DNA from: Bacillota bacterium | Lineage (GTDB): Bacteria; Bacillota; Negativicutes; CTSoil-072 | NCBI GenBank assembly: GCA_017889545.1 | Contig: JAGFZV010000019.1 | Location: 1 to 56,640, forward strand | Length of the DNA: 56,640 nucleotides | Reading direction: 5' to 3' | Shown here: positions 24,952 to 34,145 of the stretch, in pieces | How positions within the stretch are numbered: the first letter of the stretch is position 1 | Layout of the letters: every line of letters begins with the position of its first letter | The notes under the pieces: model-generated | Told to the model about the DNA's origin: nothing | Database searches by the model: none | The model's input: the letters and a program-made list of their open reading frames with translations, nothing else | Translations under genes and position numbers: made by a program

Positions 24952-25035
24952 ATGGCGGCGGAAACGGAATTGCTTCACGAGATAGCAGCACACAAGAAGA
25001 GTATCCTGCTGCATAAGTAAAGGGAGGACTAAAAG

Positions 25036-27579
25036 TTGGATATTAGAGAGTTTTCAAAAAAATTTGCCGATGTAACGAGACATTTGTCTCCGGAAGAAAC
25101 AGCTGTAGTGATGAAATTATTCCAGGGAATTTCCAAAGAACTGTCTGCAACACGGCCTGCAGCATACATAGAGACAAAATCGCCTGTGTACGAGGGGGAA
25201 ATTAACGGATTGACACCGCGGCTGGAGCGGCTGCGCGCAGCATATCTGAAAGCAAAACCCAGCGTCAGCACCTATCGTGCCAGAGCGTTCACGCAGGTGG
25301 CCAAAGAAAATGCAGGCTTGCCGAAAATCCTGCTGCGGGCCAGATGTTTTCAAAAAGCCTGTGAGACAGCTCCGTTGCTGATCCAGAAAGATGAACTGAT
25401 CGTCGGACATCCGTGCGGAAAACCGCGCGCCGGCGCAGTATCTCCAGATATTGCCTGGCGATGGGTTCGTGATGAGTTGGATACCATGGCAACCCGCCAG
25501 CAGGATCCTTTTCAAATTAGCGAAGAAGATAAGCGGATTTTACGGGAAGAGATTTTCCCCTTTTGGGAAGGGAAAAGCCTGGATGAAATTTGTCAGCAGC
25601 AATACGAAGAAGCCGGCGTATGGTCATTTTCCGGGGAAGCGTTTGTCAGCGATCTTTCTTATCATCAGGTCAACGGAGGTGGCGATACCTGCCCCGGTTT
25701 TGATGTCATTTTAATTCAAAAAGGGATAAATGGCGCAAGGCAGGAAGCTATCGACCGGTTAAGCAAATTGTCCATGGAAAATCCGGAGGATCTGGATAAG
25801 ATTTATTTTTATAAAGCGGAAATTGCGACATGCGACGGAATTTTGGCCTATGCCAAGCGGCTTTCTGACTATGCGCGCGATTTGGCTGATCGGGAAGAGG
25901 ATGCTTTTCGCAAGAACGAACTTTACAAAATTTCCTCTATTTTGACTCATGTGCCGGCCAACCCTCCCCGCACTTTCCATGAAGCGCTGCAGTCGGTCTG
26001 GACGCTGGAATCTCTGTTTGTGGTGGAAGAGAACCAAACCGGTATTTCTGTCGGACGGTTGGATCAATATATCTATCCTATGTTTAAGGCCGATATGGAA
26101 GCAGGCCGTTTGAATAAAATCGAAGCATTTGAATTAATCAGCTGTTTTTTAATAAAATGTTCGGAAGTGATGTGGCTATCCAGTGCGTTGGGAGCAAAAT
26201 ATTTTGCCGGTTATCAGCCGTTCATCAATTGCACCGTAGGCGGTCAGAAAAGAACCGGCGGCGATGCTACCAACGATCTGACGTATCTGATTATGGATGC
26301 CGTTCGTTTCACCAAGATGTATCAACCATCTTTGGCTTGCCGGATTCACAACCAGTCACCGCAAAAATATTTGCAGAAAATCGTAGAAGTTGTTAAAGCT
26401 GGGCTGGGTTTCCCTGCCTGTCACTTTGATGACAGTCATATCAAAATGATGCTTGCCAAGGGATTCAGTCTCGAAGATGCAAGGGATTACTGCCTTATGG
26501 GCTGCGTTGAACCGCAAAAATCCGGCCGGATTTACCAATGGACATCCACCGGTTATACGCAATGGCCGATTGCCATTGAGTTTGCCCTGAATCGCGGCAT
26601 GATGAAATGGCGCGGCACTGTGGAGGGGATCGACACCGGAGAACTTGAGAATATCAAGACCTATGAAGAATTTGATGCGGTCTGCAAAAAGCAAATTGAA
26701 AATATTATCCGTTTATCGGCTATTGGAACCATTGTCAGTCAGCGGGTTCACCGAGACCTTGTCCCCAAACCGCTAATGTCGCTGCTTGTAGAAGGATGTA
26801 TGGAAAAAGGCACGGATGTTACAAATGGCGGTGCCATGATCAATTGCGGTCCCGGGTTGATTTTCTCGGGCTTGGGAACCTACGCTGATTCTATGGCGGC
26901 GATTAAAAAGCTGGTTTTTGAAGAAAAAAAATATACTCTGACCCAGATCAGGGATGCATTGAATGCGAACTTTGAAGGCTGGGAAACCCTGCGTACGGAT
27001 TGTATGAATGCGCCGAAGTACGGGAATGACGATGACTATGCTGACTTGATTGCATCCGATATCGTTGCTTGGACCGAACGAATCCACAATTCCTTTAAAA
27101 TGCTGTATTCGCGCTTCACTCATGGGACCTTGTCCATTTCCAACAATACACCGATTGGCGAAATTACGGGTGCGAGCGCGAATGGACGCCTGGCTTGGAC
27201 ACCGTTGTCGGACGGAATCAGTCCGACGCAGGGCGCCGATAAATTAGGGCCGACCGCAATCATCAAATCGGTCAGCAAACTGAGTGTCGAATCGATGAAT
27301 ATTGGCATGGTGCACAATTTCAAACTGCTGCGCGGCATTCTGGAAACGCCGGAAGGCGAAAATGGCCTGATTACCTTGCTGAGAACGGCATCTATTCTTG
27401 GAAATGGTCAGATGCAATTCAGTTACGTTGACAATGAAGTATTGAAGAAAGCTCAGATCGAGCCGGACAAATATAGAGACTTGATCATTCGTGTCGCGGG
27501 TTACAGCGCTTATTTCGTTGAGCTATGCAAAGAAGTACAGGATGAAATTATCAGCAGGACCGTGCTGGAGCATTTTTAA
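25036..27579 (+). CDS. cutC: Choline trimethylamine-lyase (glycyl radical enzyme)
   Basis: CutC splits choline into trimethylamine and acetaldehyde by radical chemistry. The 847-residue length is that of the short (type I) enzyme of Desulfovibrio. Counting gives Tyr209, Asp217 (YHQVNGGGD), Phe396, Cys490 and Glu492 (GCVEPQ), Thr503 and Tyr507 ([11 protein letters not shown]), and the radical Gly822 (RVAGYSAYF). Each is one higher than the choline-site residues recalled for D. alaskensis CutC (208, 216, 395, 489, 491, 502, 506, 821). This constant offset is strong evidence against diol dehydratase, isethionate lyase or pyruvate formate-lyase activity. TTG 25036 lies 8 bases after AGGGAGG. The stop overlaps the cutD ATG (TAATG). 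No N-terminal extension is present. Confidence 0.97.
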   Translation: MDIREFSKKFADVTRHLSPEETAVVMKLFQGISKELSATRPAAYIETKSPVYEGEINGLTPRLERLRAAYLKAKPSVSTYRARAFTQVAKENAGLPKILLRARCFQKACETAPLLIQKDELIVGHPCGKPRAGAVSPDIAWRWVRDELDTMATRQQDPFQISEEDKRILREEIFPFWEGKSLDEICQQQYEEAGVWSFSGEAFVSDLSYHQVNGGGDTCPGFDVILIQKGINGARQEAIDRLSKLSMENPEDLDKIYFYKAEIATCDGILAYAKRLSDYARDLADREEDAFRKNELYKISSILTHVPANPPRTFHEALQSVWTLESLFVVEENQTGISVGRLDQYIYPMFKADMEAGRLNKIEAFELISCFLIKCSEVMWLSSALGAKYFAGYQPFINCTVGGQKRTGGDATNDLTYLIMDAVRFTKMYQPSLACRIHNQSPQKYLQKIVEVVKAGLGFPACHFDDSHIKMMLAKGFSLEDARDYCLMGCVEPQKSGRIYQWTSTGYTQWPIAIEFALNRGMMKWRGTVEGIDTGELENIKTYEEFDAVCKKQIENIIRLSAIGTIVSQRVHRDLVPKPLMSLLVEGCMEKGTDVTNGGAMINCGPGLIFSGLGTYADSMAAIKKLVFEEKKYTLTQIRDALNANFEGWETLRTDCMNAPKYGNDDDYADLIASDIVAWTERIHNSFKMLYSRFTHGTLSISNNTPIGEITGASANGRLAWTPLSDGISPTQGADKLGPTAIIKSVSKLSVESMNIGMVHNFKLLRGILETPEGENGLITLLRTASILGNGQMQFSYVDNEVLKKAQIEPDKYRDLIIRVAGYSAYFVELCKEVQDEIISRTVLEHF

Positions 27580-28562
27580 TGAGTACTGAAATAAACGGCA
27601 TTTTGGAACGAAAAGCGAGAATATTCAATGTCCAGAAATATTCCATCTATGATGGACCGGGCATCAGAACGTTGATTTTTTTCAAAGGCTGCCCGCTGCG
27701 CTGCAAATGGTGTTCTAATCCGGAAGGACTGGAACGAAAATATCAGGTTATGTTCCAAGAAGATTTGTGTATTCACTGCGGCAGTTGTATTCCTGTTTGT
27801 CCTGCCCGAATACATTGCGTATCGGCTGAAATCGGAGATCCGCTGCAATGCAGCAATGAAAAAACCAGGCATCGGGTAAACCGGGATATTGAGTGTGTAG
27901 GTTGCCGGAAATGCGAAGTCATTTGTCCTAAACGGGCGTTGTCTATTGCCGGAATGGACAGAAAAATTTCCGAAGTCCTGGAAATCATCCAACAAGATTC
28001 ACTCTTTTATCTGAGCTCAGGCGGAGGAGTGACTCTTGGTGGCGGGGAAGTGACAGCGCAGCCGGAATTTGCCGCCAATCTGCTGATGGAATGCAAACGA
28101 ATGGGGATTCATACAGCCATAGAAACCTGTGGATATGCAAAACTGGACTCGCTGCTCATGATCGCCCAATTTACTGATTTATTTCTCTATGATCTTAAAC
28201 AAATCGACTCTGATTGTCATTACGAACTTACGGGAGTGCGTAATGAACGCATTTTGGACAATCTAACGGAGCTCATAAGTCGAGGGTTTGCTGTTAAAGT
28301 CAGAATGCCCCTTATCCGGGGATTAAATGACAGCGAAGATATCCTCAGCAGAACCATGGAATTTTTGCTGCCCTTTAAAAGTTATAAAAACTTTCAAGGC
28401 GTCGATTTACTTCCTTATCATAAATTAGGGATTAACAAATACAAGCAATTAGACATGAAATACGCTATCATCGAAGATTTGAGCTTTACAGCAGAAAAAT
28501 TGGATCACATTGCTGAGGTCGTAAAAGATTATGACTTACAGGTTAAAATTATTAAACATTAA
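27579..28562 (+). CDS. cutD: Choline lyase activating enzyme (radical SAM glycyl radical activase)
   Basis: The 327-residue activase generates the glycyl radical on CutC using S-adenosylmethionine. The radical SAM Cys triad is in KGCPLRCKWCSNPEG near residue 35-45, preceded by YSIYDGPGIRTLIFFKG. A ferredoxin-like insert with two 4Fe-4S motifs follows: CIHCGSCIPVCP and CVGCRKCEVICP. The glycine-rich SAM-binding region is SSGGGVTLGGGEVTAQPEF. Its ATG overlaps the cutC stop, the usual pairing of lyase and activase. Electrons probably come from ferredoxin or flavodoxin. Confidence 0.96.
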   Translation: MSTEINGILERKARIFNVQKYSIYDGPGIRTLIFFKGCPLRCKWCSNPEGLERKYQVMFQEDLCIHCGSCIPVCPARIHCVSAEIGDPLQCSNEKTRHRVNRDIECVGCRKCEVICPKRALSIAGMDRKISEVLEIIQQDSLFYLSSGGGVTLGGGEVTAQPEFAANLLMECKRMGIHTAIETCGYAKLDSLLMIAQFTDLFLYDLKQIDSDCHYELTGVRNERILDNLTELISRGFAVKVRMPLIRGLNDSEDILSRTMEFLLPFKSYKNFQGVDLLPYHKLGINKYKQLDMKYAIIEDLSFTAEKLDHIAEVVKDYDLQVKIIKH

Positions 28563-28602
28563 AACTTGTGATACCACACGATAGGAAGGACGATGGTTTT
28601 CT

Positions 28603-28956
28603 ATGAGTACAGCGGATGAATTTGGCAAAAAACGCATTATCCAGGAATATGTGCCTGGCAAGCAGGTCACGCTGGCTCACATCATTGCGTCGCCTGTACA
28701 AGACATATATGAACGGCTGGGGATTGAAGAAAGAGGAGCCATTGGAATTTCAACTCTTACTCCAAGTGAAACGGCCATTATTGCCGCTGATATTGCGACA
28801 AAGGCATCGGACATAGAGATCGGTTTTCTGGATCGCTTTACGGGATCCCTGGTCATATCCGGTGATGTGGCCAGTGTCGAAGCCGCCATGATTGCTATAA
28901 ATGAAACGCTGGAAAAGTTGTTGGGCTTCACACCGGCCAAGATTACACGTACATGA
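28603..28956 (+). CDS. eutS: Shell protein, EutS/PduU type (circularly permuted BMC-H)
   Basis: The 117-residue protein matches EutS/Pdu[20 protein letters not shown] at the N-terminus (the beta-barrel-forming leader), then [41 protein letters not shown] and a C-terminal helix. This permuted hexamer is a minor shell component whose central pore is capped by a small beta barrel. ATG 28603 lies 40 bases after cutD. It overlaps eutP by 4 bases. Confidence 0.92.
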   Translation: MSTADEFGKKRIIQEYVPGKQVTLAHIIASPVQDIYERLGIEERGAIGISTLTPSETAIIAADIATKASDIEIGFLDRFTGSLVISGDVASVEAAMIAINETLEKLLGFTPAKITRT

Positions 28957-29387
28957 AAAAACGCATTATGATTGTCGGATCGACCCAATCTGGTAAAACC
29001 ACCCTGGCAAATGCGTTAAATCATTGCAGCCGGGCATTGAAAAAAACCCAGGATGTGATTTATGGGGATAATGCCATTGACACACCGGGCGCCTATATTG
29101 AAAATGCTGCTATGTACAAATACCTGATAGCGACAGCCCAGACCGCATCCCACGTGCTAATTCTTGTTGATCAATCCAGACCGCAGGAAATATATCCGCC
29201 CAATTTTGCGAAAATATTTACTTGTCCAGTCCTTGGCGTGGTTACTAAGCTGGATATTGCTCCGGAAAATGCCGGTATTTGCATTCGTCAATTGAAAAGA
29301 ATAGGGATTTTTGAACCTTATTTCCGGATATCTTTGCGGGACAATACGGGTGTGGAAGCTTTGGAAAAACATTTACTTGGGAAATAA
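28953..29387 (+). CDS. eutP: EutP/PduV-family P-loop protein (possible acetate kinase)
   Basis: The 144-residue protein has a P-loop [14 protein letters not shown], a Walker B-like IDTPGAYIE and a guanine-recognition-like TKLD, as in EutP/PduV. Salmonella EutP has been reported to act as an acetate kinase in ethanolamine use, while PduV has been tied to compartment movement. With PduL in the same operon and no ackA here, a role in making ATP from acetyl phosphate is attractive, though unproven. It overlaps eutS (ATGA) at its start. Confidence 0.88.
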   Translation: MKKRIMIVGSTQSGKTTLANALNHCSRALKKTQDVIYGDNAIDTPGAYIENAAMYKYLIATAQTASHVLILVDQSRPQEIYPPNFAKIFTCPVLGVVTKLDIAPENAGICIRQLKRIGIFEPYFRISLRDNTGVEALEKHLLGK

Positions 29388-29437
29388 GAACCATCGGCAA
29401 ATGAGATTTTGCCGTGAAAGTGTGTAGGAGAATAGAA

Positions 29438-30280
29438 ATGAAAACCGTAAATTCCGCTTTTCAATATTGTGATCAGCTTGTTCGTGATTTTGAAAAAGTC
29501 ATTGCGCAGCCGATAGTGGGAAAATCATCCGTCTATTACACCGGTATTGATCTGGGGACGGCTTATATTGTCCTGGCAGTTCTTGATGAGAATTATCAGC
29601 CTGTTGCCGGTGCCTACCGTTTTGCCAATGTTGTCAAAGATGGTATGGTAGTCGACTATATCGGCGCCATTCGCATCGTCAAAGAATTAAAACAAGAGCT
29701 TGAAGAGAAACTTGATGCAGAGTTGGTTTATGCTGCAGCGGCACTTCCGCCGGGGACATTTTCTCTCGATTCAGGCGCCATTAAACACGTCGTACAAGGC
29801 GCAGGCTTTGAAATTACCAGTCTGTTGGATGAGCCGACAGCGGCCAATGCAGTGCTTAAGATAAAAGACGGTGTGATTGTCGATGTTGGCGGCGGCACTA
29901 CCGGAATTGCTGTTTTGAAAGATGGTGAAGTGATTTACGTCGCCGATGAACCTACCGGAGGCACGCACTTCTCACTCGTTGTTGCCGGCGCCTATAAACT
30001 GAGTTTTGACGCTGCGGACGAATACAAACGAGATAAGAAAAACCATGCGGAATTGCTTCCCGTATTACGGCCTGTCATTGAGAAAGTTTCATCGATTATT
30101 CGCCGTCATGTGCGTGACTGCCCGGTAAAAGAAATTTACCTGGTCGGCGGGACTTGCTGTCTGAACGGGATCGAAAATATTATCGCCAAGGAAACAAAGC
30201 TGCCGACATATAAACCGCAAAATCCTATGTTTGTAACACCGTTGGGAATTGCCCTGAATTGTACACAGGAAATTCTTTAG
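29438..30280 (+). CDS. eutJ: EutJ-family actin/Hsp70-fold ATPase
   Basis: The 280-residue protein is EutJ-like: YYTGIDLGTAYIVLAVLDE (phosphate-1 loop), VVDVGGGTTGIAVLKDGE as GVIVDVGGGTTGIAVL (phosphate-2) and EIYLVGGTCCLNGIENII (adenosine motif). These define an actin/Hsp70 nucleotide fold with no Hsp70 substrate domain. EutJ proteins accompany microcompartment operons and are thought to be chaperone-like or to reactivate an enzyme; the role is not settled. ATG 29438 follows AGGAG, preferred over an upstream GTG at 29414. Confidence 0.88.
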   Translation: MKTVNSAFQYCDQLVRDFEKVIAQPIVGKSSVYYTGIDLGTAYIVLAVLDENYQPVAGAYRFANVVKDGMVVDYIGAIRIVKELKQELEEKLDAELVYAAAALPPGTFSLDSGAIKHVVQGAGFEITSLLDEPTAANAVLKIKDGVIVDVGGGTTGIAVLKDGEVIYVADEPTGGTHFSLVVAGAYKLSFDAADEYKRDKKNHAELLPVLRPVIEKVSSIIRRHVRDCPVKEIYLVGGTCCLNGIENIIAKETKLPTYKPQNPMFVTPLGIALNCTQEIL

Positions 30281-30299
30281 ACAGGAGTGATTTGGACAC

Positions 30300-30611
30300 A
30301 TGGACTATCGAATCATCAAATCCCCTTCTCAAGGGACAGTGGATATTCTTTTCCGGCGGAAAGGTTCTGCGCCCAGCATTGCGATTAAGAATTATGATGC
30401 TGTCGGTTTGGTTCAAGGCCGGATGATTGATATGGTTTTTGCTGTTGATATCGCCGAAAAAGCGGCCGGAGTAGTCGTGGAAGATATTAAGGGACACTGT
30501 CCGCAGCATCTGATTATGATTGCCATCTTTGGCGACACGGCATCGGTGGAAGCAGCGATTCAAGAGATACAATATAAATTACAAGAAGCAAAAATAGGTG
30601 AGATGCGATGA
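30300..30611 (+). CDS. Divergent single-domain BMC shell protein
   Basis: This 103-residue protein has a BMC-like core, AVGLVQGRMIDMVFAVDIAE followed by VVVEDIKGHCPQHLIMIAIF and GDTASVEAAIQEIQ, preceded by about 30 extra residues (YRIIKSPSQGTVDILFRRKG). Similarity to standard BMC-H proteins is weak in the first helix, where the usual E-x-x-G is changed to QGRMID. The position between eutJ and the pentamer gene supports a shell or shell-linker role. Its stop overlaps the eutN start (ATGA). I do not recognise a named family. Confidence 0.75.
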   Translation: MDYRIIKSPSQGTVDILFRRKGSAPSIAIKNYDAVGLVQGRMIDMVFAVDIAEKAAGVVVEDIKGHCPQHLIMIAIFGDTASVEAAIQEIQYKLQEAKIGEMR

Positions 30612-30868
30612 TAGCAGCAAAAGTAATCGATAAGATATGGGCCACAAGAAAAGCCGATTCCCTTATCGGACTGAAATTTATGTTAGTGGAAGTGATTGGC
30701 GGGATCGATGCCGGTCGTCTTATGATCGCTGCTGACAGCATTGGTGCCGGCATGGGTGAGCGCGTGCTTGTCTGCACCGGCAGTTCGGCCCGAAAAATGC
30801 TGGATCGGAATGATGCTCCCATTGATGCGATTATTATCGGGATCATTGATGAAGATTGCACGTTTTAA
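30608..30868 (+). CDS. eutN: BMC-P pentameric vertex protein (EutN/PduN/CcmL family)
   Basis: The 86-residue EutN-type protein forms the pentamers that cap the shell vertices. It shows AAKVIDKIWATRKADSLIG, GLKFMLVEVI, AADSIGAGMGERVLVCTGSS and DAIIIGIID. One copy in the operon is normal, since vertices are few. It is translationally coupled to the preceding shell gene. Confidence 0.94.
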   Translation: MIAAKVIDKIWATRKADSLIGLKFMLVEVIGGIDAGRLMIAADSIGAGMGERVLVCTGSSARKMLDRNDAPIDAIIIGIIDEDCTF

Positions 30869-30889
30869 GAAACCCGGAGGTGGAAAAAT

Positions 30890-32227
30890 TTGGACTTATT
30901 AACTATGATTCAAGCTGCAGGGGTTATCGGGGCAGGCGGAGCCGGATTTCCAACTCACGCCAAACTCACCGCGAAAGCAGAATATATATTGCTGAATGGA
31001 GCGGAATGCGAACCATTGCTGCGCGTGGATCAGCAATTAATGGATCGGTTTTCTGACGAAATCATCAAAGGCTTGGAAGCTGCGGGACGAACAATTGAAG
31101 CTCGACAAGCAATTATAGGGATCAAGGGCAAACACAAAGAAGTCATTGACCATATGCGCGCAAGAATTGCCGTTCTGGGGCTTTCAAATTATATGGAAAT
31201 TATGGAACTGAAGGATATCTATCCGGCCGGCGATGAACAGGTTCTGGTTCATGAGTTGACGCAAAGAATCGTTCCGGAAGTCTCCATCCCTCTAAAAGTG
31301 GGCTGCGTGGTGATTAACGCCGAAACGGCATTGAATATATACAATGCAATGGGCGGAAAGCCTGTCACCGAAACCTATACCACTGTCGCCGGCGACATCC
31401 CGGGCCGCATGACTGTCAAAGCGCCTGTCGGAGTACCTGTCCGGGATGTAATCAGGCAATGCGGTGTGGAAAATATCGATGATTATGCAGTGATCGACGG
31501 CGGTCCCATGATGGGAACGGTCATGAATAACGTCGATGGGTATGTCACAAAAAAAAGCAAAGGGTATGTGCTGCTCAAAAAAGAACATTTTCTCATCCGC
31601 AAAAAGTCGGTGAATCCGGATCGGGCAAGAGTGATCAGCAGAACCGCCTGTGAACAGTGCCGCATGTGCACCGATTTGTGCCCGCGGTATCTGCTGGGGC
31701 ATAACTTGCAGCCGCATAAAGTGATGCGGGCCCTGAACTACAATATTGAGGACATAAAAGAACAGCAAATTGCACAATTATGCTGCGAATGCAATGCCTG
31801 CGAACTATTCTCTTGCCCGGTTAATCTCCACCCCAAATCAGTCAATCTTCTTTATAAGCAAAAACTTGCGGAGCAAGGGATCAAATATCAACCGGTACAA
31901 ATGGAATTAAAGCCAAGGTCGGCTCGGGAATATCGCTTAATTCCCAGTAAACGTCTGGTCGCAAAAATCGGCTTGACCGCTTTTGATAAACCAGCTCCGC
32001 TGACCGAAGTGGAATTTCGGCCGGAACACATTCGGATTGCGCTGCGCCAGCACATTGGAGCGCCGGCGATACCGGTCGTCTCCGTTGGCGAGCAAGTGCG
32101 AGCGGGGCAGCTGATTGGGAAAATTCCGGACAATAGCCTCGGGGCTGCGGTTCATGCCAGTATGGCTGGTACTGTCCGCGAAATCAAAGAACATTCTATT
32201 GTGATAAAGGTGGATTCATATGTATAG
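30890..32227 (+). CDS. pduS: PduS-like RnfC-related Fe-S flavoprotein
   Basis: The 445-residue protein resembles PduS and RnfC. It has an N-terminal NADH/FMN-binding region (IGAGGAGFPTHAKL, AEYILLNGAECEP), then an SLBB segment (VKAPVGVPVRDVIRQCG), two 4Fe-4S motifs (CEQCRMCTDLCP and CCECNACELFSCP) and a C-terminal barrel-sandwich domain. In Pdu compartments PduS reduces cobalamin and binds the Fe-S shell protein PduT. No B12 enzyme is encoded here, so here it more likely passes electrons from NADH to or through PduT. TTG 30890 follows CGGAGGTGG. Its end overlaps the pduT-like gene by 8 bases. Confidence 0.93.
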   Translation: MDLLTMIQAAGVIGAGGAGFPTHAKLTAKAEYILLNGAECEPLLRVDQQLMDRFSDEIIKGLEAAGRTIEARQAIIGIKGKHKEVIDHMRARIAVLGLSNYMEIMELKDIYPAGDEQVLVHELTQRIVPEVSIPLKVGCVVINAETALNIYNAMGGKPVTETYTTVAGDIPGRMTVKAPVGVPVRDVIRQCGVENIDDYAVIDGGPMMGTVMNNVDGYVTKKSKGYVLLKKEHFLIRKKSVNPDRARVISRTACEQCRMCTDLCPRYLLGHNLQPHKVMRALNYNIEDIKEQQIAQLCCECNACELFSCPVNLHPKSVNLLYKQKLAEQGIKYQPVQMELKPRSAREYRLIPSKRLVAKIGLTAFDKPAPLTEVEFRPEHIRIALRQHIGAPAIPVVSVGEQVRAGQLIGKIPDNSLGAAVHASMAGTVREIKEHSIVIKVDSYV

Positions 32228-32768
32228 AGCGATTGGCATGATTGAACTTACGAGTATTGCAAGAGGAATTTACGCGACAGATCAAATGCTGAAAACAGCG
32301 TACGTTGAAGTGGTCAGTGCAACCCCTGTCTGTCCGGGAAAATATATCGCCATCGTCCAGGGGGACGTAGCCGCTGTAGAAAGTTCAATCAGCACAGGCG
32401 CCGATATAGCCGGAGAATATCTGGTGGACAGCTTTATTCTTCCCAATGTCCATCAGGGCGTTTTTCCAGCCATCACCGCGACAACCATGCCGGATGGAAC
32501 CGGGGCGCTGGGAATTATGGAGTCTTTTGGCCTGGCGACAATGATCATTGCGGCCGATGCAGCACTCAAAGCTGCTGATATTCAGGCGCTGGAACTTCGT
32601 CTGGGCAGCGGATTAGGCGGCAAAGCATACTTTACATTCACCGGGGATGTTGCTGCTGTAGAGGTGGGGATCGAAGCCGGCAAAGCCATTGTCAGCGAGA
32701 AAGGCCTGCTTGTAGATGTCGAGATTATTCCTTCGCCGTCTGACAGATTATGGACAGCGCTATTTTGA
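32220..32768 (+). CDS. pduT: PduT-like Fe-S tandem BMC shell protein
   Basis: Two BMC domains in 182 residues, with the first reading IGMIELTSIARGIYATDQML. Residue 38 is Cys in SATPVCPGKYIAIVQG, the very position whose three copies hold a 4Fe-4S cluster in the pore of PduT trimers. The second domain has GALGIMESFGLATMIIAADA and GDVAAVEVGIEAGKAI. It therefore probably places an iron-sulfur cluster in the shell as an electron conduit. ATG 32220 lies inside the end of pduS, with AAAGGTGG as binding site, which couples the two proteins. Confidence 0.93.
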   Translation: MYRAIGMIELTSIARGIYATDQMLKTAYVEVVSATPVCPGKYIAIVQGDVAAVESSISTGADIAGEYLVDSFILPNVHQGVFPAITATTMPDGTGALGIMESFGLATMIIAADAALKAADIQALELRLGSGLGGKAYFTFTGDVAAVEVGIEAGKAIVSEKGLLVDVEIIPSPSDRLWTALF

Positions 32769-32819
32769 CATAACAAGCATATGCTTTAGACGGATATACG
32801 ATTGAAAGGAGGTGCGATC

Positions 32820-33491
32820 TTGCGAAAACTTGTTTGTGCAGCCGAGGTGAAGGCCGCAGCAGATGATGGACAAAAAATATTCTGCATAGATCGGGGTACG
32901 ATCATTACACCTGCAGCAAAGGATTTGGCCAAAGAATTGGGTGTGGAATTTACACTGGATTCGTATACGCCGGGAAATCACAGCAGTTGTCAGCAGGAGA
33001 CAAGGAATAAAAGCGCGGCGTTGGACAGGGATATCATTTATCATGTGGTAAAAGCGGTATTGACCAACCATCTTTTGGCGGGCGTAGCTGCGCCAGTTCT
33101 CCAAACGCCATTTCATGCTGAGAGCGAGCCCAAAAGCGGACTGAAAATTGTGCGCGGCCGGACCGTGAAATTCGAGGATTTTGATACCGGGACCCCCGGT
33201 GCCAATGTAGCTTATCGTGAAGTGGTCTGCAAGGATGAGTCCAAAATGAGTGCTGGCTTTTTGACGATTGAAAAGTCCAGTTTTGACTGGGAATTATGCT
33301 ATGAAGAAATTGACATCATTCTTGAAGGCAGCTTGTCCATCACTATTAATGGGGAGACGTATGAAGCCTGCCAAGGGGATGTGCTTTTCGTACCGAAGGG
33401 TTCGAAAGTAACCTGGAGCTCTTCCGGGTATGTGAAACTCTTCTATGTAACCTACCCGGCAAACTGGCCTGATCTTATGGCGCAGCAATAG
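32820..33491 (+). CDS. eutQ: EutQ-like protein with C-terminal cupin domain
   Basis: The 223-residue protein has an N-terminal EutQ segment (RKLVCAAEVKAAADDGQKI, then ITPAAKDLAKELGVEF) and, after a linker of about 60 residues, a cupin barrel (CYEEIDIILEGSLSITINGE, GDVLFVPKGSKVTWSSSG). EutQ proteins were linked to acetate kinase activity and compartment assembly in Salmonella; their exact task in choline loci is unknown. TTG 32820 is 5-6 bases after AAAGGAGGTG; an upstream TTG at 32802 would precede that site and is not used. Confidence 0.88.
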   Translation: MRKLVCAAEVKAAADDGQKIFCIDRGTIITPAAKDLAKELGVEFTLDSYTPGNHSSCQQETRNKSAALDRDIIYHVVKAVLTNHLLAGVAAPVLQTPFHAESEPKSGLKIVRGRTVKFEDFDTGTPGANVAYREVVCKDESKMSAGFLTIEKSSFDWELCYEEIDIILEGSLSITINGETYEACQGDVLFVPKGSKVTWSSSGYVKLFYVTYPANWPDLMAQQ

Positions 33492-33502
33492 GAGGATAAG
33501 TG

Positions 33503-34060
33503 ATGCAGGCTCTTGGCTTAATTGAGACGCGGGGTTTTCTTGCCGCTATTGAAGGCGCGGATATTATGCTCAAGACGGCGCAAGTAAAACTTGTGGAAAG
33601 GACTTTTACAGGCGGCGGTCTTGTGACAATTATCATAACGGGTGATGTAGGCGCTGTGAAAGTTGCTGTGGAAGCCGGTGCATCAGCCGTTGGCAAGATT
33701 AGCCATTCGCTCTTGATTTCTCAACATGTAATTCCCAGACCGCATGATACGATTGACAATATCGTAGGCCAGGCAAATTCTGCTGAGGCTTGGGAGACCG
33801 GGGAAGTAGCGGCCATAGCGTTAGATGAAGATCCTGCTCCCACAAGCTTAAAAAACTTTCATAAAGAGGAAATTGATGCATTCGTGCAAAGATTTGGCCT
33901 GGAACACAGCGTAAAGGCCTTGGGATCACTTCCGGTAGTAAAATTGCGAAATCTGGCAAGAGAATACAAAGAACTTGATATAGCCGGAAGAACCATATCC
34001 AAAGCAAATAAAGAATTGCTGCTTCAGACACTAGCGGGATATTACAGGAAGGGGGAGTAA
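33503..34060 (+). CDS. BMC-H shell protein with C-terminal extension
   Basis: Residues 1-90 are a standard hexameric BMC domain (ALGLIETRGFLAAIEGADIM, GDVGAVKVAVEAGASA, HVIPRPHDTID). A further 95 residues follow: an acidic linker, then a helical region (HKEEIDAFVQRFGLEHSVKA, LRNLAREYKELDIAGRTISK, NKELLLQTLAGYYRKGE). Its KxRNLAREY pattern resembles a small SAP/Rho-N-like helical fold, like the extended shell proteins PduK and EutK. The extension may bind cargo or nucleic acid. ATG 33503 is 8 bases after AGGAGG; the in-frame GTG at 33500 is less likely. Confidence 0.9.
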   Translation: MQALGLIETRGFLAAIEGADIMLKTAQVKLVERTFTGGGLVTIIITGDVGAVKVAVEAGASAVGKISHSLLISQHVIPRPHDTIDNIVGQANSAEAWETGEVAAIALDEDPAPTSLKNFHKEEIDAFVQRFGLEHSVKALGSLPVVKLRNLAREYKELDIAGRTISKANKELLLQTLAGYYRKGE

Positions 34061-34145
34061 ATGGCAGCCAGCATGGAAGGTGACGAATGTTTAACTGGTA
34101 TACCTGTACACGCAAGGATACGACAGTGGAGGGAGAAAACGTAAA

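Noticed and set aside
24948-25019. A 22-codon open frame between the first aldehyde dehydrogenase and cutC
   Set aside because: It begins with an ATGA overlap, but it has no similarity, low-complexity composition and could be chance; its 3' side holds the cutC ribosome site.
25036-27579. The glycyl radical enzyme as isethionate lyase, B12-independent diol dehydratase or pyruvate formate-lyase
   Set aside because: The full set of choline-contact residues is present at constant offset, including Tyr209, Asp217, Thr503 and Tyr507. The GCVEPQ plus [11 protein letters not shown] pattern is that of choline lyases.
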